Source of the DNA: an uncultured Eubacterium sp.
Lineage (GTDB): Bacteria > Bacillota > Clostridia > Lachnospirales > CAG-274
Assembly (NCBI GenBank): GCA_900543365.1
Contig: UQRG01000021.1
Location: forward strand, 1 to 14,841
Direction of reading: 5' to 3'
Length of the DNA: 14,841 nt
Under the pieces are notes generated by a model, which saw only the letters and a program-made list of their open reading frames with translations, was not told the DNA's origin and ran no database searches. This document shows, piece after piece, positions 1-6,762 of this stretch. How positions within the stretch are numbered: the stretch's first letter is position 1; each line of letters begins with the position of its first letter. Made by a program: the position numbers and the translations under genes.

Positions 1-63
1 TTAGGCTTTACTGGAAACGGCGAAGGTATTTCTTCTAAAGCAATTTGTATGATTGAAATGTAA
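1..63 (+). CDS. C-terminal end of an unidentified rightward gene (partial)
   Basis: Frame 1 is open from the left window edge to a TAA at 61-63 and encodes 20 residues ending GISSKAICMIEM. The only support that this is coding is the open frame, reasonable codon choice, and the intrinsic terminator starting six bases after the stop, where a gene end is expected. The piece is too short to assign to a family, and I do not recognise it. If real, it is the only gene on the plus strand and it converges on the AIM24-family gene. The alternative is that this is non-coding sequence upstream of the terminator. Confidence 0.5.
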   Translation, partial: LGFTGNGEGISSKAICMIEM

Positions 64-68
64 TCAAA

Positions 69-104
69 AAAATGCCCTATGTTATTTTTAACATAGGGCA
101 TTTT
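69..104. terminator. Bidirectional intrinsic terminator between convergent genes
   Basis: A perfect 16-bp inverted repeat (arms 69-84 and 89-104, core TGCCCTATGTTA) encloses a TTTT loop. Read rightward, the stem ends in four Ts followed by AT-rich sequence. Read leftward, it runs into a longer T-tract (complement of the A run at 66-72). It lies 5 bases after the rightward stop codon and 27 bases after the stop of the leftward AIM24-family gene. The position and symmetry fit one terminator shared by two convergent transcripts. Confidence 0.9.
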
Positions 105-131
105 AATAAAAACAATTTAAAAATATATAAA

Positions 132-815
132 TTAATTTGATGTGTTAGTAGGAATATACTTTGAAATTCTACAAGCAAAATCAGCAAAGTTTTGAGTCTG
201 GAGTATAACCTTACCTGGACCGGTAAGTTTTGTAAGGAAAAGTCCCTCACCACCAAAGAAAATATTTCCTAAACCTTTGACAGTTTCAACTTCATATTTA
301 ATGCTGCTTTCAAAAGCAACAATATTTCCAGTATCTACCTTAATAATTTCTCCGTTAGAAAGTTCTTTTTCAACAACATCACCATCAACCTCAAGAAAAC
401 ATAATCCAGAACCTCTAATTGACTGCATAATTATACCTTCACCACCAAATAAGCCTGAGCTTACTCTTTTTGTAAACACTGTTTTAAGTTCTACACTGGT
501 TTGTCCGGCAAGAAATGCTCCCTTCTGTATAATATATTCTCTTTCTGACACATTAATTGGTATAACTGAACCTGGAACTGTAGATGCAAAGGCAATCTGT
601 GCATTATCTTTAAGCCCTGTATATGTAACCATAAAAAGTGATTCACCAGCAAAAACTCTGCCTAACCCCTTAAGTAAACCACCTTTAGTATTGGTTTCCA
701 TATTTATACCTTCTGTCATCCAAGCTAAACCACCTTTTTGTGAAAAAACAGCCTCACCCTTAGAAAGGTTAAGCTCAACTGCCGGTACAGTTGTTCCCAT
801 AATTTTGTACTCCAT
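132..815 (-). CDS. AIM24-family (TIGR00266-type) protein
   Basis: This 227-residue protein matches the AIM24/DUF124 family, a beta-rich single-domain fold whose bacterial members have no firmly established role. The namesake is a mitochondrial protein linked to inner-membrane organisation. The family signature is visible as three related glycine-rich segments at about residues 50-67 (GLGRVFAGESLF), 121-137 (GLFGGEGIIM) and 181-201 (FFGGEGLFLTKLTGPG). There is no signal peptide or membrane segment, so it is probably cytosolic. The length is normal for the family. The start is supported by a GGGGG-type Shine-Dalgarno about 7 bases upstream. It lies 71 bases downstream of purD with no convincing terminator between, so it may be read from the pur transcript, from a weak promoter of its own, or both. 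The link to purine synthesis looks positional only. Confidence 0.88.
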   Translation of the reverse strand: MEYKIMGTTVPAVELNLSKGEAVFSQKGGLAWMTEGINMETNTKGGLLKGLGRVFAGESLFMVTYTGLKDNAQIAFASTVPGSVIPINVSEREYIIQKGAFLAGQTSVELKTVFTKRVSSGLFGGEGIIMQSIRGSGLCFLEVDGDVVEKELSNGEIIKVDTGNIVAFESSIKYEVETVKGLGNIFFGGEGLFLTKLTGPGKVILQTQNFADFACRISKYIPTNTSN

Positions 816-850
816 AATAATACCCCCAAAAACCTTTAAATCTTAAAATT

Positions 851-856
851 ATTATA
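851..856 (-). promoter_or_regulatory. Possible -10 box upstream of the AIM24-family gene
   Basis: A perfect TATAAT on the minus strand lies about 35 bases before the AIM24-family start codon, in the gap after purD. The hexamer at the -35 distance is a poor match to TTGACA and the whole gap is AT-rich, so chance is a serious alternative. Confidence 0.3.
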
Positions 857-886
857 TTTTTTGACTATTTTTTTAAGACATATCTA

Positions 887-2146
887 TTACTTTATACCAA
901 TATCCGTTCTAAAGTGCTTATCCTTAAAATCAACAAGTTTAACACCTTCATAGGCAATCTTAATTGCCTCATCAAGATTTTTACCAATACCAGTAATACC
1001 TAATACTCTACCTCCATTAGTAACAAACTTACCATCTTTTAAAGCAGTACCTGCGTGGAATACAACAATATTATCAGCCTTTTTTACATCTTCAAGACCT
1101 GTAATTTCATAGCCTTTAACATACTTTTCCGGATAACCGCCACTGGCAAGTACAACGCAAGCTGTGCCATTGTCTTCCCACTCAACATTAACCTTATCAA
1201 GCGTGCCGTCAACACAAGCCTCAAATATTTCCATTAAATCAGACTTTAATCTAGGAAGAACAACCTGTGTTTCTGGGTCACCAAAACGAGCATTATATTC
1301 GATAACCTTCATTCCCTTAGGAGTAAGCATAAGACCAAAGAAAATAATACCCTTAAAAGTTCTACCCTCTTTATTAAGTGCATCAACTGTAGGCTTAAAT
1401 ATTGTTTCCATACATTCATCTGCAAGTTCTTCAGTATAAACTCTTGATGGGGAAAAAGTACCCATACCACCAGTATTTAAGCCTTTATCACCATCTAAAG
1501 CTCTCTTGTGGTCCTGAGCTGATACCATAGGCACAATAGTCTTACCATCACAGAAACTTAAAACAGACATTTCCTGACCTGTCAAAAATTCTTCAATAAC
1601 AACCTTGTTACCACTTTCACCAAACTTCTTGTCAACCATAATTGTATTTAATCCATCTAAAGCCTCATCAAGAGTATTGCAAATAAGAACACCCTTGCCC
1701 AAAGCAAGACCATCAGCCTTTAATACAACTGGAAAATTACCATTCTTAACATATTCAACAGCCTTGTCATAATCATCAAAAGTTTCATAACCAGCTGTAG
1801 GAATATTATACTTCTTCATTAATTCCTTACTAAAAGCCTTACTTCCTTCAATAATTGCAGCATTAGCTTTAGGACCAAATACTTTTAAACCTTCAGCCTC
1901 AAATCTATCAACAATACCGCCAACAAGAGGGTCATCCATTCCAACTACTGTAAAATCAATTCCCTCAGATTTAGCAAAATCAACAAGTTTATCAAACTCC
2001 ATAGCACCAATAGGAACTAACTCTGCGAGTTCACCAATACCAGCATTACCTGGTGCACAATACAATTTATCCACCTTTGAACTTTGTAAAAGTTTCCAAC
2101 AAATAGCGTGTTCTCTACCACCACTACCTACAACTAAAACCTTCAT
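887..2146 (-). CDS. purD: Phosphoribosylamine-glycine ligase (GAR synthetase)
   Basis: PurD joins glycine to 5-phosphoribosylamine using ATP, giving glycinamide ribonucleotide (GAR), the second step of purine synthesis. The 419 residues are full length. An N-terminal Rossmann-like domain begins with the family motif GSGGREHA (residues 7-14). The ATP-grasp segments follow: LKADGLALGKGV at about 142-153, and the metal-binding stretch VIEYNARFGDPETQ at 281-294 with E283 and N285 as likely Mg ligands. A small departure from the usual VVGPE-PLV motif is VVGMDDPLV at 67-75. The start is well supported: the Shine-Dalgarno AAAGGAGA lies inside the last codons of purN, and only 6 bases separate purN stop and purD start. 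The two are therefore cotranscribed and probably translationally coupled. Substrate flow with the neighbours is direct, since PurN uses the GAR that PurD makes. Confidence 0.97.
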   Translation of the reverse strand: MKVLVVGSGGREHAICWKLLQSSKVDKLYCAPGNAGIGELAELVPIGAMEFDKLVDFAKSEGIDFTVVGMDDPLVGGIVDRFEAEGLKVFGPKANAAIIEGSKAFSKELMKKYNIPTAGYETFDDYDKAVEYVKNGNFPVVLKADGLALGKGVLICNTLDEALDGLNTIMVDKKFGESGNKVVIEEFLTGQEMSVLSFCDGKTIVPMVSAQDHKRALDGDKGLNTGGMGTFSPSRVYTEELADECMETIFKPTVDALNKEGRTFKGIIFFGLMLTPKGMKVIEYNARFGDPETQVVLPRLKSDLMEIFEACVDGTLDKVNVEWEDNGTACVVLASGGYPEKYVKGYEITGLEDVKKADNIVVFHAGTALKDGKFVTNGGRVLGITGIGKNLDEAIKIAYEGVKLVDFKDKHFRTDIGIK

Positions 2147-2152
2147 ACTTTA

Positions 2153-2773
2153 TTATCTCCTTTTTACTATTCCATTTTCCACCTTAAGTTTACCATTTGC
2201 AAAAAGTTTAATAGCTTCTGGGAAAATAACCCATTCAGCCTGTTCCATAACTCTTTTCTGAAGAACCTCTGGAGTATCATCATCTAAAACATCTACAGCC
2301 TTTTGCATAATAATAGGACCAGCGTCACATTCAGCAGTTACAAAATGAACAGTTGCACCTGTTACCTTAACACCAGCCTTTAAAGCTGCCTCGTGGACAC
2401 GGAGTCCATAATATCCTTCACCACAAAAACTAGGTATAAGTGCAGGGTGAATATTCATAATTCTGTTTTCAAACTGATTAATAAAACTTGCATCTAAAAT
2501 AACCATAAAACCAGCAAGCACAATAAGGTCTATATCTCTATCCTTAAAATACTTAGCTAAAGCAAGTCCATATTCCTCTAAACTAGAATAATCTTTTTTA
2601 CTTATTACAGCAGTTTCAATATTCTTAGCCTTAGCCCTTTCAAGAGCATAAGCATTAGCCTTATTACTGACAACAGCCTTAACCTCTGCATTTATGCCAC
2701 CTTTATCAATAGCATCCATAATTGCCTGAAGATTAGTGCCACCACCACTTACTAAAGCCCCAATTTTAATCAT
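2153..2773 (-). CDS. purN: Phosphoribosylglycinamide formyltransferase (GAR transformylase)
   Basis: PurN transfers a formyl group from 10-formyltetrahydrofolate to GAR, the third step of inosine monophosphate synthesis. All 206 residues appear intact. The N-terminal phosphate loop reads LVSGGGTNLQA (residues 7-17). The catalytic triad is visible as N107 and H109 in IMNIHPALIPSF and D150 in ECDAGPII. The insertion SFCGEGYYG after the catalytic histidine replaces the shorter loop of E. coli PurN. I recall similar wording in clostridial PurN proteins, but that is from memory. The start has GAGG about 9 bases upstream. Its last codons (AAA AGG AGA TAA) double as the ribosome binding site of purD. 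It lies 56 bases after purM, and that gap holds a hairpin. Confidence 0.96.
   Translation of the reverse strand: MIKIGALVSGGGTNLQAIMDAIDKGGINAEVKAVVSNKANAYALERAKAKNIETAVISKKDYSSLEEYGLALAKYFKDRDIDLIVLAGFMVILDASFINQFENRIMNIHPALIPSFCGEGYYGLRVHEAALKAGVKVTGATVHFVTAECDAGPIIMQKAVDVLDDDTPEVLQKRVMEQAEWVIFPEAIKLFANGKLKVENGIVKRR
2156..2163 (-). promoter_or_regulatory. purD ribosome binding site inside the purN coding end
   Basis: AAAGGAGA on the minus strand is formed by the codons for the last residues of PurN (KRR), 9 bases before the purD ATG. Ribosomes finishing purN would open this site, coupling the two proteins. Confidence 0.85.
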
Positions 2774-2795
2774 AATGTATACCTCATTTAATCAA

Positions 2796-2823
2796 ATAAG
2801 AGCTGACGCTAATCAGCCCTTAT
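2796..2823 (-). repeat. Hairpin between purM and purN
   Basis: An 11-bp inverted repeat (arms 2796-2806 and 2813-2823, one G-U pair in RNA) surrounds a 6-base loop. In the direction of transcription the T-run comes before the stem, and TTGATT follows it, so this is not a standard intrinsic terminator. It could be an RNA processing or stability element, or a weak attenuator between the two genes. It leaves the purN ribosome binding site free. Confidence 0.6.
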
Positions 2824-2829
2824 AAAAAA

Positions 2830-3855
2830 TTACTTTAACTTAATGTCAATTCCCTCGCCTTTAGTAACATTACCAATAATATAAGCCTTTTCACCCATAG
2901 CCTCAAGAATCTTAACAGTCTTTTCAGCATCATCTTTAGATACAGCAACAACCATACCTATACCCATATTAAAAGTATTGTACATACTCATTCTTGCAAC
3001 ATTACCTCTTTCTTCAAGAAGTTTGAAAATAGGAAGAATTTCCCAAGTGCCTTCTTCAATATTTACCTTAGTACCTTCTGGCATCATTCTTGGAATATTC
3101 TCAATAAATCCACCACCAGTAATGTGACTTAAGCCTTTAACATCAACTTGCTTAATAAGTTCAAGAACAGATTTAACATAAATCTTTGTAGGAGTTAATA
3201 ATGCCTCACCTAGCGTAGAGCCTAAAACTTCCTCATACTTACTAAGATTTTCCTTATTAATATCAAATACCTTTCTAACTAAAGAATAACCATTTGAATG
3301 AATACCACTTGATGCAATACCAACAAGAACATCACCATCACAAATTCTACTACCATCAATAGACTTAGTCTTGTCCATAATACCTACAGTAAAACCTGCT
3401 AGGTCATATTCATCAACAGGATAAAAACCAGGCATTTCAGCAGTTTCACCACCAATAAGTGAACAACCAGACTGTCTACAACCTTCAGCAACACCACTAA
3501 CAATATTTGCAATCTTTTCAGGCTCATTCTTACCACATGCAATATAATCAAGGAAGAATAAAGGTTCTGCACCACTGCAAACTACATCATTTACACACAT
3601 AGCTACAGCATCAATACCAATAGTATCGTGCTTATCCATTTCAAAAGCTATTTTAAGCTTAGTACCTACACCGTCAGTACCACTGACAAGAACAGGTTCT
3701 TCCATATCCTTAGCCTTAGCAATACTGAAAAGGCCGCCAAAACCACCAATATCTGTTAATACTTCAGGTCTAAATGTACTCTTAACATGACCTTTCATTA
3801 ATTCGACAGCTTTATAACCTGCCTCTACATCTACACCAGCTGATTTATAGTCCAT
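2830..3855 (-). CDS. purM: Phosphoribosylformylglycinamidine cyclo-ligase (AIR synthetase)
   Basis: PurM closes the imidazole ring by ATP-dependent conversion of FGAM to aminoimidazole ribonucleotide, the fifth step of purine synthesis. The 341 residues show the family motifs in order: DIGGFGGLF at about 35-43, GTDGVGTKLK in the ATP/substrate site, GGETAEMPG in the middle, and HITGGGFIENIPR towards the C terminus. The longest open frame begins eight codons earlier at 3879. I chose the ATG at 3855 because a strong AAGGAGGA sits 5 bases upstream of it, and because the protein then starts MDYKSAGVDVEAG, the usual N terminus. It is the first gene of the purM-purN-purD unit, preceded by a near-consensus promoter about 50 bases away. 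Confidence 0.97.
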   Translation of the reverse strand: MDYKSAGVDVEAGYKAVELMKGHVKSTFRPEVLTDIGGFGGLFSIAKAKDMEEPVLVSGTDGVGTKLKIAFEMDKHDTIGIDAVAMCVNDVVCSGAEPLFFLDYIACGKNEPEKIANIVSGVAEGCRQSGCSLIGGETAEMPGFYPVDEYDLAGFTVGIMDKTKSIDGSRICDGDVLVGIASSGIHSNGYSLVRKVFDINKENLSKYEEVLGSTLGEALLTPTKIYVKSVLELIKQVDVKGLSHITGGGFIENIPRMMPEGTKVNIEEGTWEILPIFKLLEERGNVARMSMYNTFNMGIGMVVAVSKDDAEKTVKILEAMGEKAYIIGNVTKGEGIDIKLK

Positions 3856-3860
3856 AGTTA

Positions 3861-3868
3861 TCCTCCTT
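3861..3868 (-). promoter_or_regulatory. Strong ribosome binding site that sets the purM start
   Basis: The minus strand reads AAGGAGGA followed by TAACT and ATG at 3855. The eight bases pair almost fully with the 16S anti-Shine-Dalgarno sequence. No comparable site precedes the upstream in-frame start at 3879. Confidence 0.9.
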
Positions 3869-3903
3869 AAATTATACAACTAGATTTTCATACATATAAC
3901 TAT

Positions 3904-3932
3904 ATTTTAAAATAAATACCCAAAAATGTCAA
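3904..3932 (-). promoter_or_regulatory. Sigma-A promoter for purM-purN-purD
   Basis: A perfect -35 TTGACA (3927-3932) is followed by a 17-base spacer and a -10 TAAAAT (3904-3909, five of six to consensus). The expected transcription start is near 3897, giving a leader of about 42 bases before purM. The TGA inside TTGACA is the stop codon of the upstream peptidase gene, so promoter and coding end overlap. The short leader has no room for a purine riboswitch, and I recognised no aptamer in it. Confidence 0.72.
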
Positions 3933-6604
3933 TCTATCCTATACAATTCTTTTAAAATTTGACAATTTTTTATATTCTTTTCCAATCCAACGGTACAAAA
4001 ACCATTAATTTTTACATTTTCAAGAATATTTCCAAAGTCTGATACAGCCTTTGGAGTAGCTGAAAGAATTTCCTCTCTCCTTTTTAATACAGATTCCTTT
4101 GTTTCTGAATTAAATTTCTTACGCATTGCAATTCTTGTTAAAAGGTGCCTTTTAATAGGTTTGTCAATATCATTTATTGTTCCTATTATAAATCTGTCAA
4201 TATCAGCTTGAGTATATTTACTTTCTGCAATATACTTGCCAGCATTTTTAAATACCTCATAAGTTTTTTCAAAATTTGGGTCTCTGTAACTATACATATA
4301 GCTGTAATCCTTACCTAAGCTACAACCTCCGCCATAAGCACCACCTTCAAGTCTTATCTTGTCCCACAAATATTCTCTTGATATAATTTGCTGAACAACT
4401 CTTGATATACCATTAGAGCAATCCATTTCAAATGCCACAGCATTAAAGTTTACATTACCATCAATTATGATACCTTTACTTATTCCTAAAGTATCAGAGT
4501 TAATAATATTAAGACTTCCTCCATTATCAAGTACACTTAAAGTGTCCTCAACAATAGAAACAATTTTTTCTTTATCTTCACTAGCACCTGCAACAGCATA
4601 GAAAGCATTACCTCTTTTAAACACATTATTAACTAAATTAACATCTTTAGCTATAATATCAATATCATTAGAAAGGTAATTATAATAGTCAATGCCTCTT
4701 GCTCTGCTTTCCCAATAATAAGCAGCTGAAACCTGACCTAAAGCCTCGCCTATTGCCTTACTATTGCCACCTTCAATATATCCACTTTTAATATTTTGCT
4801 TTGTCTCCGATACAAGCCTTAATATTCTGTTATTGTTACTGAATTTCTGAAAAATAACATTTTTAAAAATATCAAGAGATTTATCAAAGTTTTCTTTAAG
4901 ACACTTTATTCTAAAAAGAAGAACTGGTCTATATTCATTTTTTCTCTGTAATGTAGTTACCTCAATACCAAATCCACCAGTATAATAATCAATATCATTA
5001 GAAAGTCTTTCATCATAAATATCAGCTATGGCTTTATAGACACTTAAAGCAGTTAAATTATCAAAGTCGCTAACATCAAAATAAATATCAGTATATATAA
5101 TGTCGCCACTTTCAAGAGGAACAAAAACATTTTCATTTTCAGAATCATACTTTATCTTAAAACTTTCCTTGGATATGTCACTTACTCTTGTTGACATTAG
5201 TTTTTTTATTTCTTCTGGACTATCTTCTTTACTTTGATAATCTAAAAGAGTTTTATTATTTTCTGGTACTGGTTCTTTTTTCTCTTTAATTTCCTTTTCA
5301 TCTGCAATTAAAATTCCATAAGAGCCTTTATCCACAAAATATTCATTGATTAAATCCTTAATATTGATTTTTTCCATATTTTCAAATATTTCATTTATTT
5401 TAATTGGTTCAAAATTTTCTCTGCCTTTAAGGAAATTGTTTATAAGTAACAAGCCATAAAATAGTCCCTTTGGCTTATACCCAAAATCTTCTTCTTTAAA
5501 GAAAAACTTTATACTATTTATAACACCTTTAAGTTTGTAATCATCAACGCCATTTTGAGCTATTTCTCTAAATGTATTATTTAATACTTTTTTAAACTTG
5601 TCTGTATTAATTTCATCTGAATTTTCCACAGTAATTTCAAATATTGTTGATAAGCCACTATCATCAAAATCACAGCTTACCTTATCGCCTAAACCATTAT
5701 TTAAAAGTGCCTCTTTAATATTTCCCCCCTCTGTATAACAAAGAAGCGTAGCAAGTATTCCTAACATAGTACACTTAGTAATATCATTACTTGAACCTGT
5801 ATTAAAAGCTACTGTAAGAATATTTTTGCTCTTAGTATTATAATGAATACTGAGTTCAACATTTTCATTTACTACTACTTTATTAAGTTTTGGAGGTTCC
5901 TTATATTCAAAGTCACTTAAAAATTCATTATCCAGTATGTTAATGTATTCATTAATATCTATATCACCATATAAATAGATAACTGCATTTGATGGATGAT
6001 AATGATTTTTATGGAATTCTAAAAATTCCTCATAACTAAGGTCTGTTATAAAATCTGGATTTCCACCAGCATCATTTCCATAACCACAACCTTCAAATAT
6101 TTTTTTATTAAGCATTTCAGAAAGTACAACAGCTGGATCAGAATATACTCCTTTCATTTCATTTAAAACGATACCATTATATTCCTTACCATCACTATTC
6201 CAACCTTCCTGCCTAAAAATACCTTCATTCTTATACATAAGAGGTCTAAAAACAGCATCACAATAAACCCTCATAAGGGTTTTAAAATCAGCCTCATTAG
6301 TACTAGCCACAGGATAAACAGTTTTATCTCTATAAGTCATAGCATTAAGATATGTGTGTATTGACCCCTTATCAAGTATATTAAATGGGTCTTTAACATT
6401 AAAGTTTTCAGAACCACACAAAACACTATGCTCTACAATATGTGGTATACCTTTGTCATTATCTGGCAAAGTGTTAAAACCTATTGTAAACACTCTGTCT
6501 TTGTCATCATTTTCAATATATATTAGCCTACAGCCTGAACTATGGCTATAAACATAGGCTGTACCTATGTTTTCTATTTTTTCTTGTTTGTATTGTTTAA
6601 ACAT
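3929..6604 (-). CDS. M16C (PreP/insulinase-like) zinc metallopeptidase
   Basis: This 891-residue protein belongs to the inverted-zincin M16 family, subfamily C, whose members (such as presequence protease) degrade short unfolded peptides in a closed chamber made of two homologous halves. The zinc motif HxxEH is PHIVEHS with H55, E58 and H59. The downstream glutamate ligand is likely E149 in VLNEMKGVYSDP. In the C-terminal half the conserved Arg/Tyr pair of the active site is R751 and Y757 in RLEGGAYGG. All catalytic elements are thus present and the enzyme should be active. No signal peptide or membrane segment is seen, which points to a cytosolic role in peptide turnover. It is slightly shorter than the roughly 970 residues typical of PreP. 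Start: AAAGGAGA, 5 bases before the ATG. It appears monocistronic, between the terminator of the cluster upstream and the pur promoter. Confidence 0.93.
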   Translation of the reverse strand: MFKQYKQEKIENIGTAYVYSHSSGCRLIYIENDDKDRVFTIGFNTLPDNDKGIPHIVEHSVLCGSENFNVKDPFNILDKGSIHTYLNAMTYRDKTVYPVASTNEADFKTLMRVYCDAVFRPLMYKNEGIFRQEGWNSDGKEYNGIVLNEMKGVYSDPAVVLSEMLNKKIFEGCGYGNDAGGNPDFITDLSYEEFLEFHKNHYHPSNAVIYLYGDIDINEYINILDNEFLSDFEYKEPPKLNKVVVNENVELSIHYNTKSKNILTVAFNTGSSNDITKCTMLGILATLLCYTEGGNIKEALLNNGLGDKVSCDFDDSGLSTIFEITVENSDEINTDKFKKVLNNTFREIAQNGVDDYKLKGVINSIKFFFKEEDFGYKPKGLFYGLLLINNFLKGRENFEPIKINEIFENMEKINIKDLINEYFVDKGSYGILIADEKEIKEKKEPVPENNKTLLDYQSKEDSPEEIKKLMSTRVSDISKESFKIKYDSENENVFVPLESGDIIYTDIYFDVSDFDNLTALSVYKAIADIYDERLSNDIDYYTGGFGIEVTTLQRKNEYRPVLLFRIKCLKENFDKSLDIFKNVIFQKFSNNNRILRLVSETKQNIKSGYIEGGNSKAIGEALGQVSAAYYWESRARGIDYYNYLSNDIDIIAKDVNLVNNVFKRGNAFYAVAGASEDKEKIVSIVEDTLSVLDNGGSLNIINSDTLGISKGIIIDGNVNFNAVAFEMDCSNGISRVVQQIISREYLWDKIRLEGGAYGGGCSLGKDYSYMYSYRDPNFEKTYEVFKNAGKYIAESKYTQADIDRFIIGTINDIDKPIKRHLLTRIAMRKKFNSETKESVLKRREEILSATPKAVSDFGNILENVKINGFCTVGLEKNIKNCQILKELYRID

Positions 6605-6617
6605 AAGTTCTCCTTTA

Positions 6618-6711
6618 AATTATAGTTAACTCACTAAAATTCGGTCATATTCTTATAAATATAGTACAAGTAACTCTACCTATTACTTATCTACCTAAGA
6701 TAACTATAATT
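6618..6711 (-). repeat. Nested inverted repeats in the leader region of the M16C gene
   Basis: Two 11-base arms (6618-6628 and 6701-6711, AATTATAGTTA and its exact complement) flank about 72 bases. Inside lie two small hairpins: 6687-6692 with 6698-6703, and 6668-6673 with 6683-6688. The octamer TCTACCTA occurs twice (6675-6682 and 6690-6697) at a 15-base spacing. The inner hairpins overlap each other, and the first overlaps the outer arm, so alternative folds are possible. The outer helix would end just before the AAAGGAG of the peptidase gene. The region is very AT-rich, so part of this could be chance. No clear promoter was found here. Confidence 0.45.
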
Positions 6712-6733
6712 AATAATAAAAAATATATAAATA

Positions 6734-6757
6734 AAAGGCAGATTATAACCTGCCTTT
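6734..6757 (-). terminator. Intrinsic terminator after the TPR gene
   Basis: Inverted repeat AAAGGCAG (6734-6741) and CTGCCTTT (6750-6757) with an 8-base loop. In the minus direction it is followed by TATTTATATATTTTTT. It begins 5 bases after the TAG stop of the TPR gene and closes the relA-to-TPR cluster. Confidence 0.88.
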
Positions 6758-6762
6758 ATAAA

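Noticed and set aside
277..846. Long open frame on the plus strand opposite the AIM24-family gene
   Set aside because: It is the antisense shadow of a recognisable protein, rich in serine, proline and isoleucine, without a ribosome binding site. The same applies to the other plus-strand open frames opposite purD, the peptidase, aspS, hisS, hemZ and the MBL gene.
840..886. Weak 7-bp hairpin CTTAAAA/TTTTAAG after purD as a terminator
   Set aside because: The stem has only one G-C pair and a long AT-rich loop, and no proper T-run follows it.
2815..2850. TTGACA near the end of purM (2842-2847) as a possible internal promoter for purN
   Set aside because: No good -10 occurs at 16-18 bases; the nearest TATA-like hexamer is at 19 and matches poorly. 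The hexamer is formed by codons for conserved-looking C-terminal residues.
6612..6650. A TATAAT at 6619-6624 with an ATGACC -35-like box about 18 bases upstream, before the M16C gene
   Set aside because: Transcription would begin inside the Shine-Dalgarno and leave almost no leader, so the match is most likely a product of AT-rich sequence. A similar TATAATTTAAGGAGG precedes purM.
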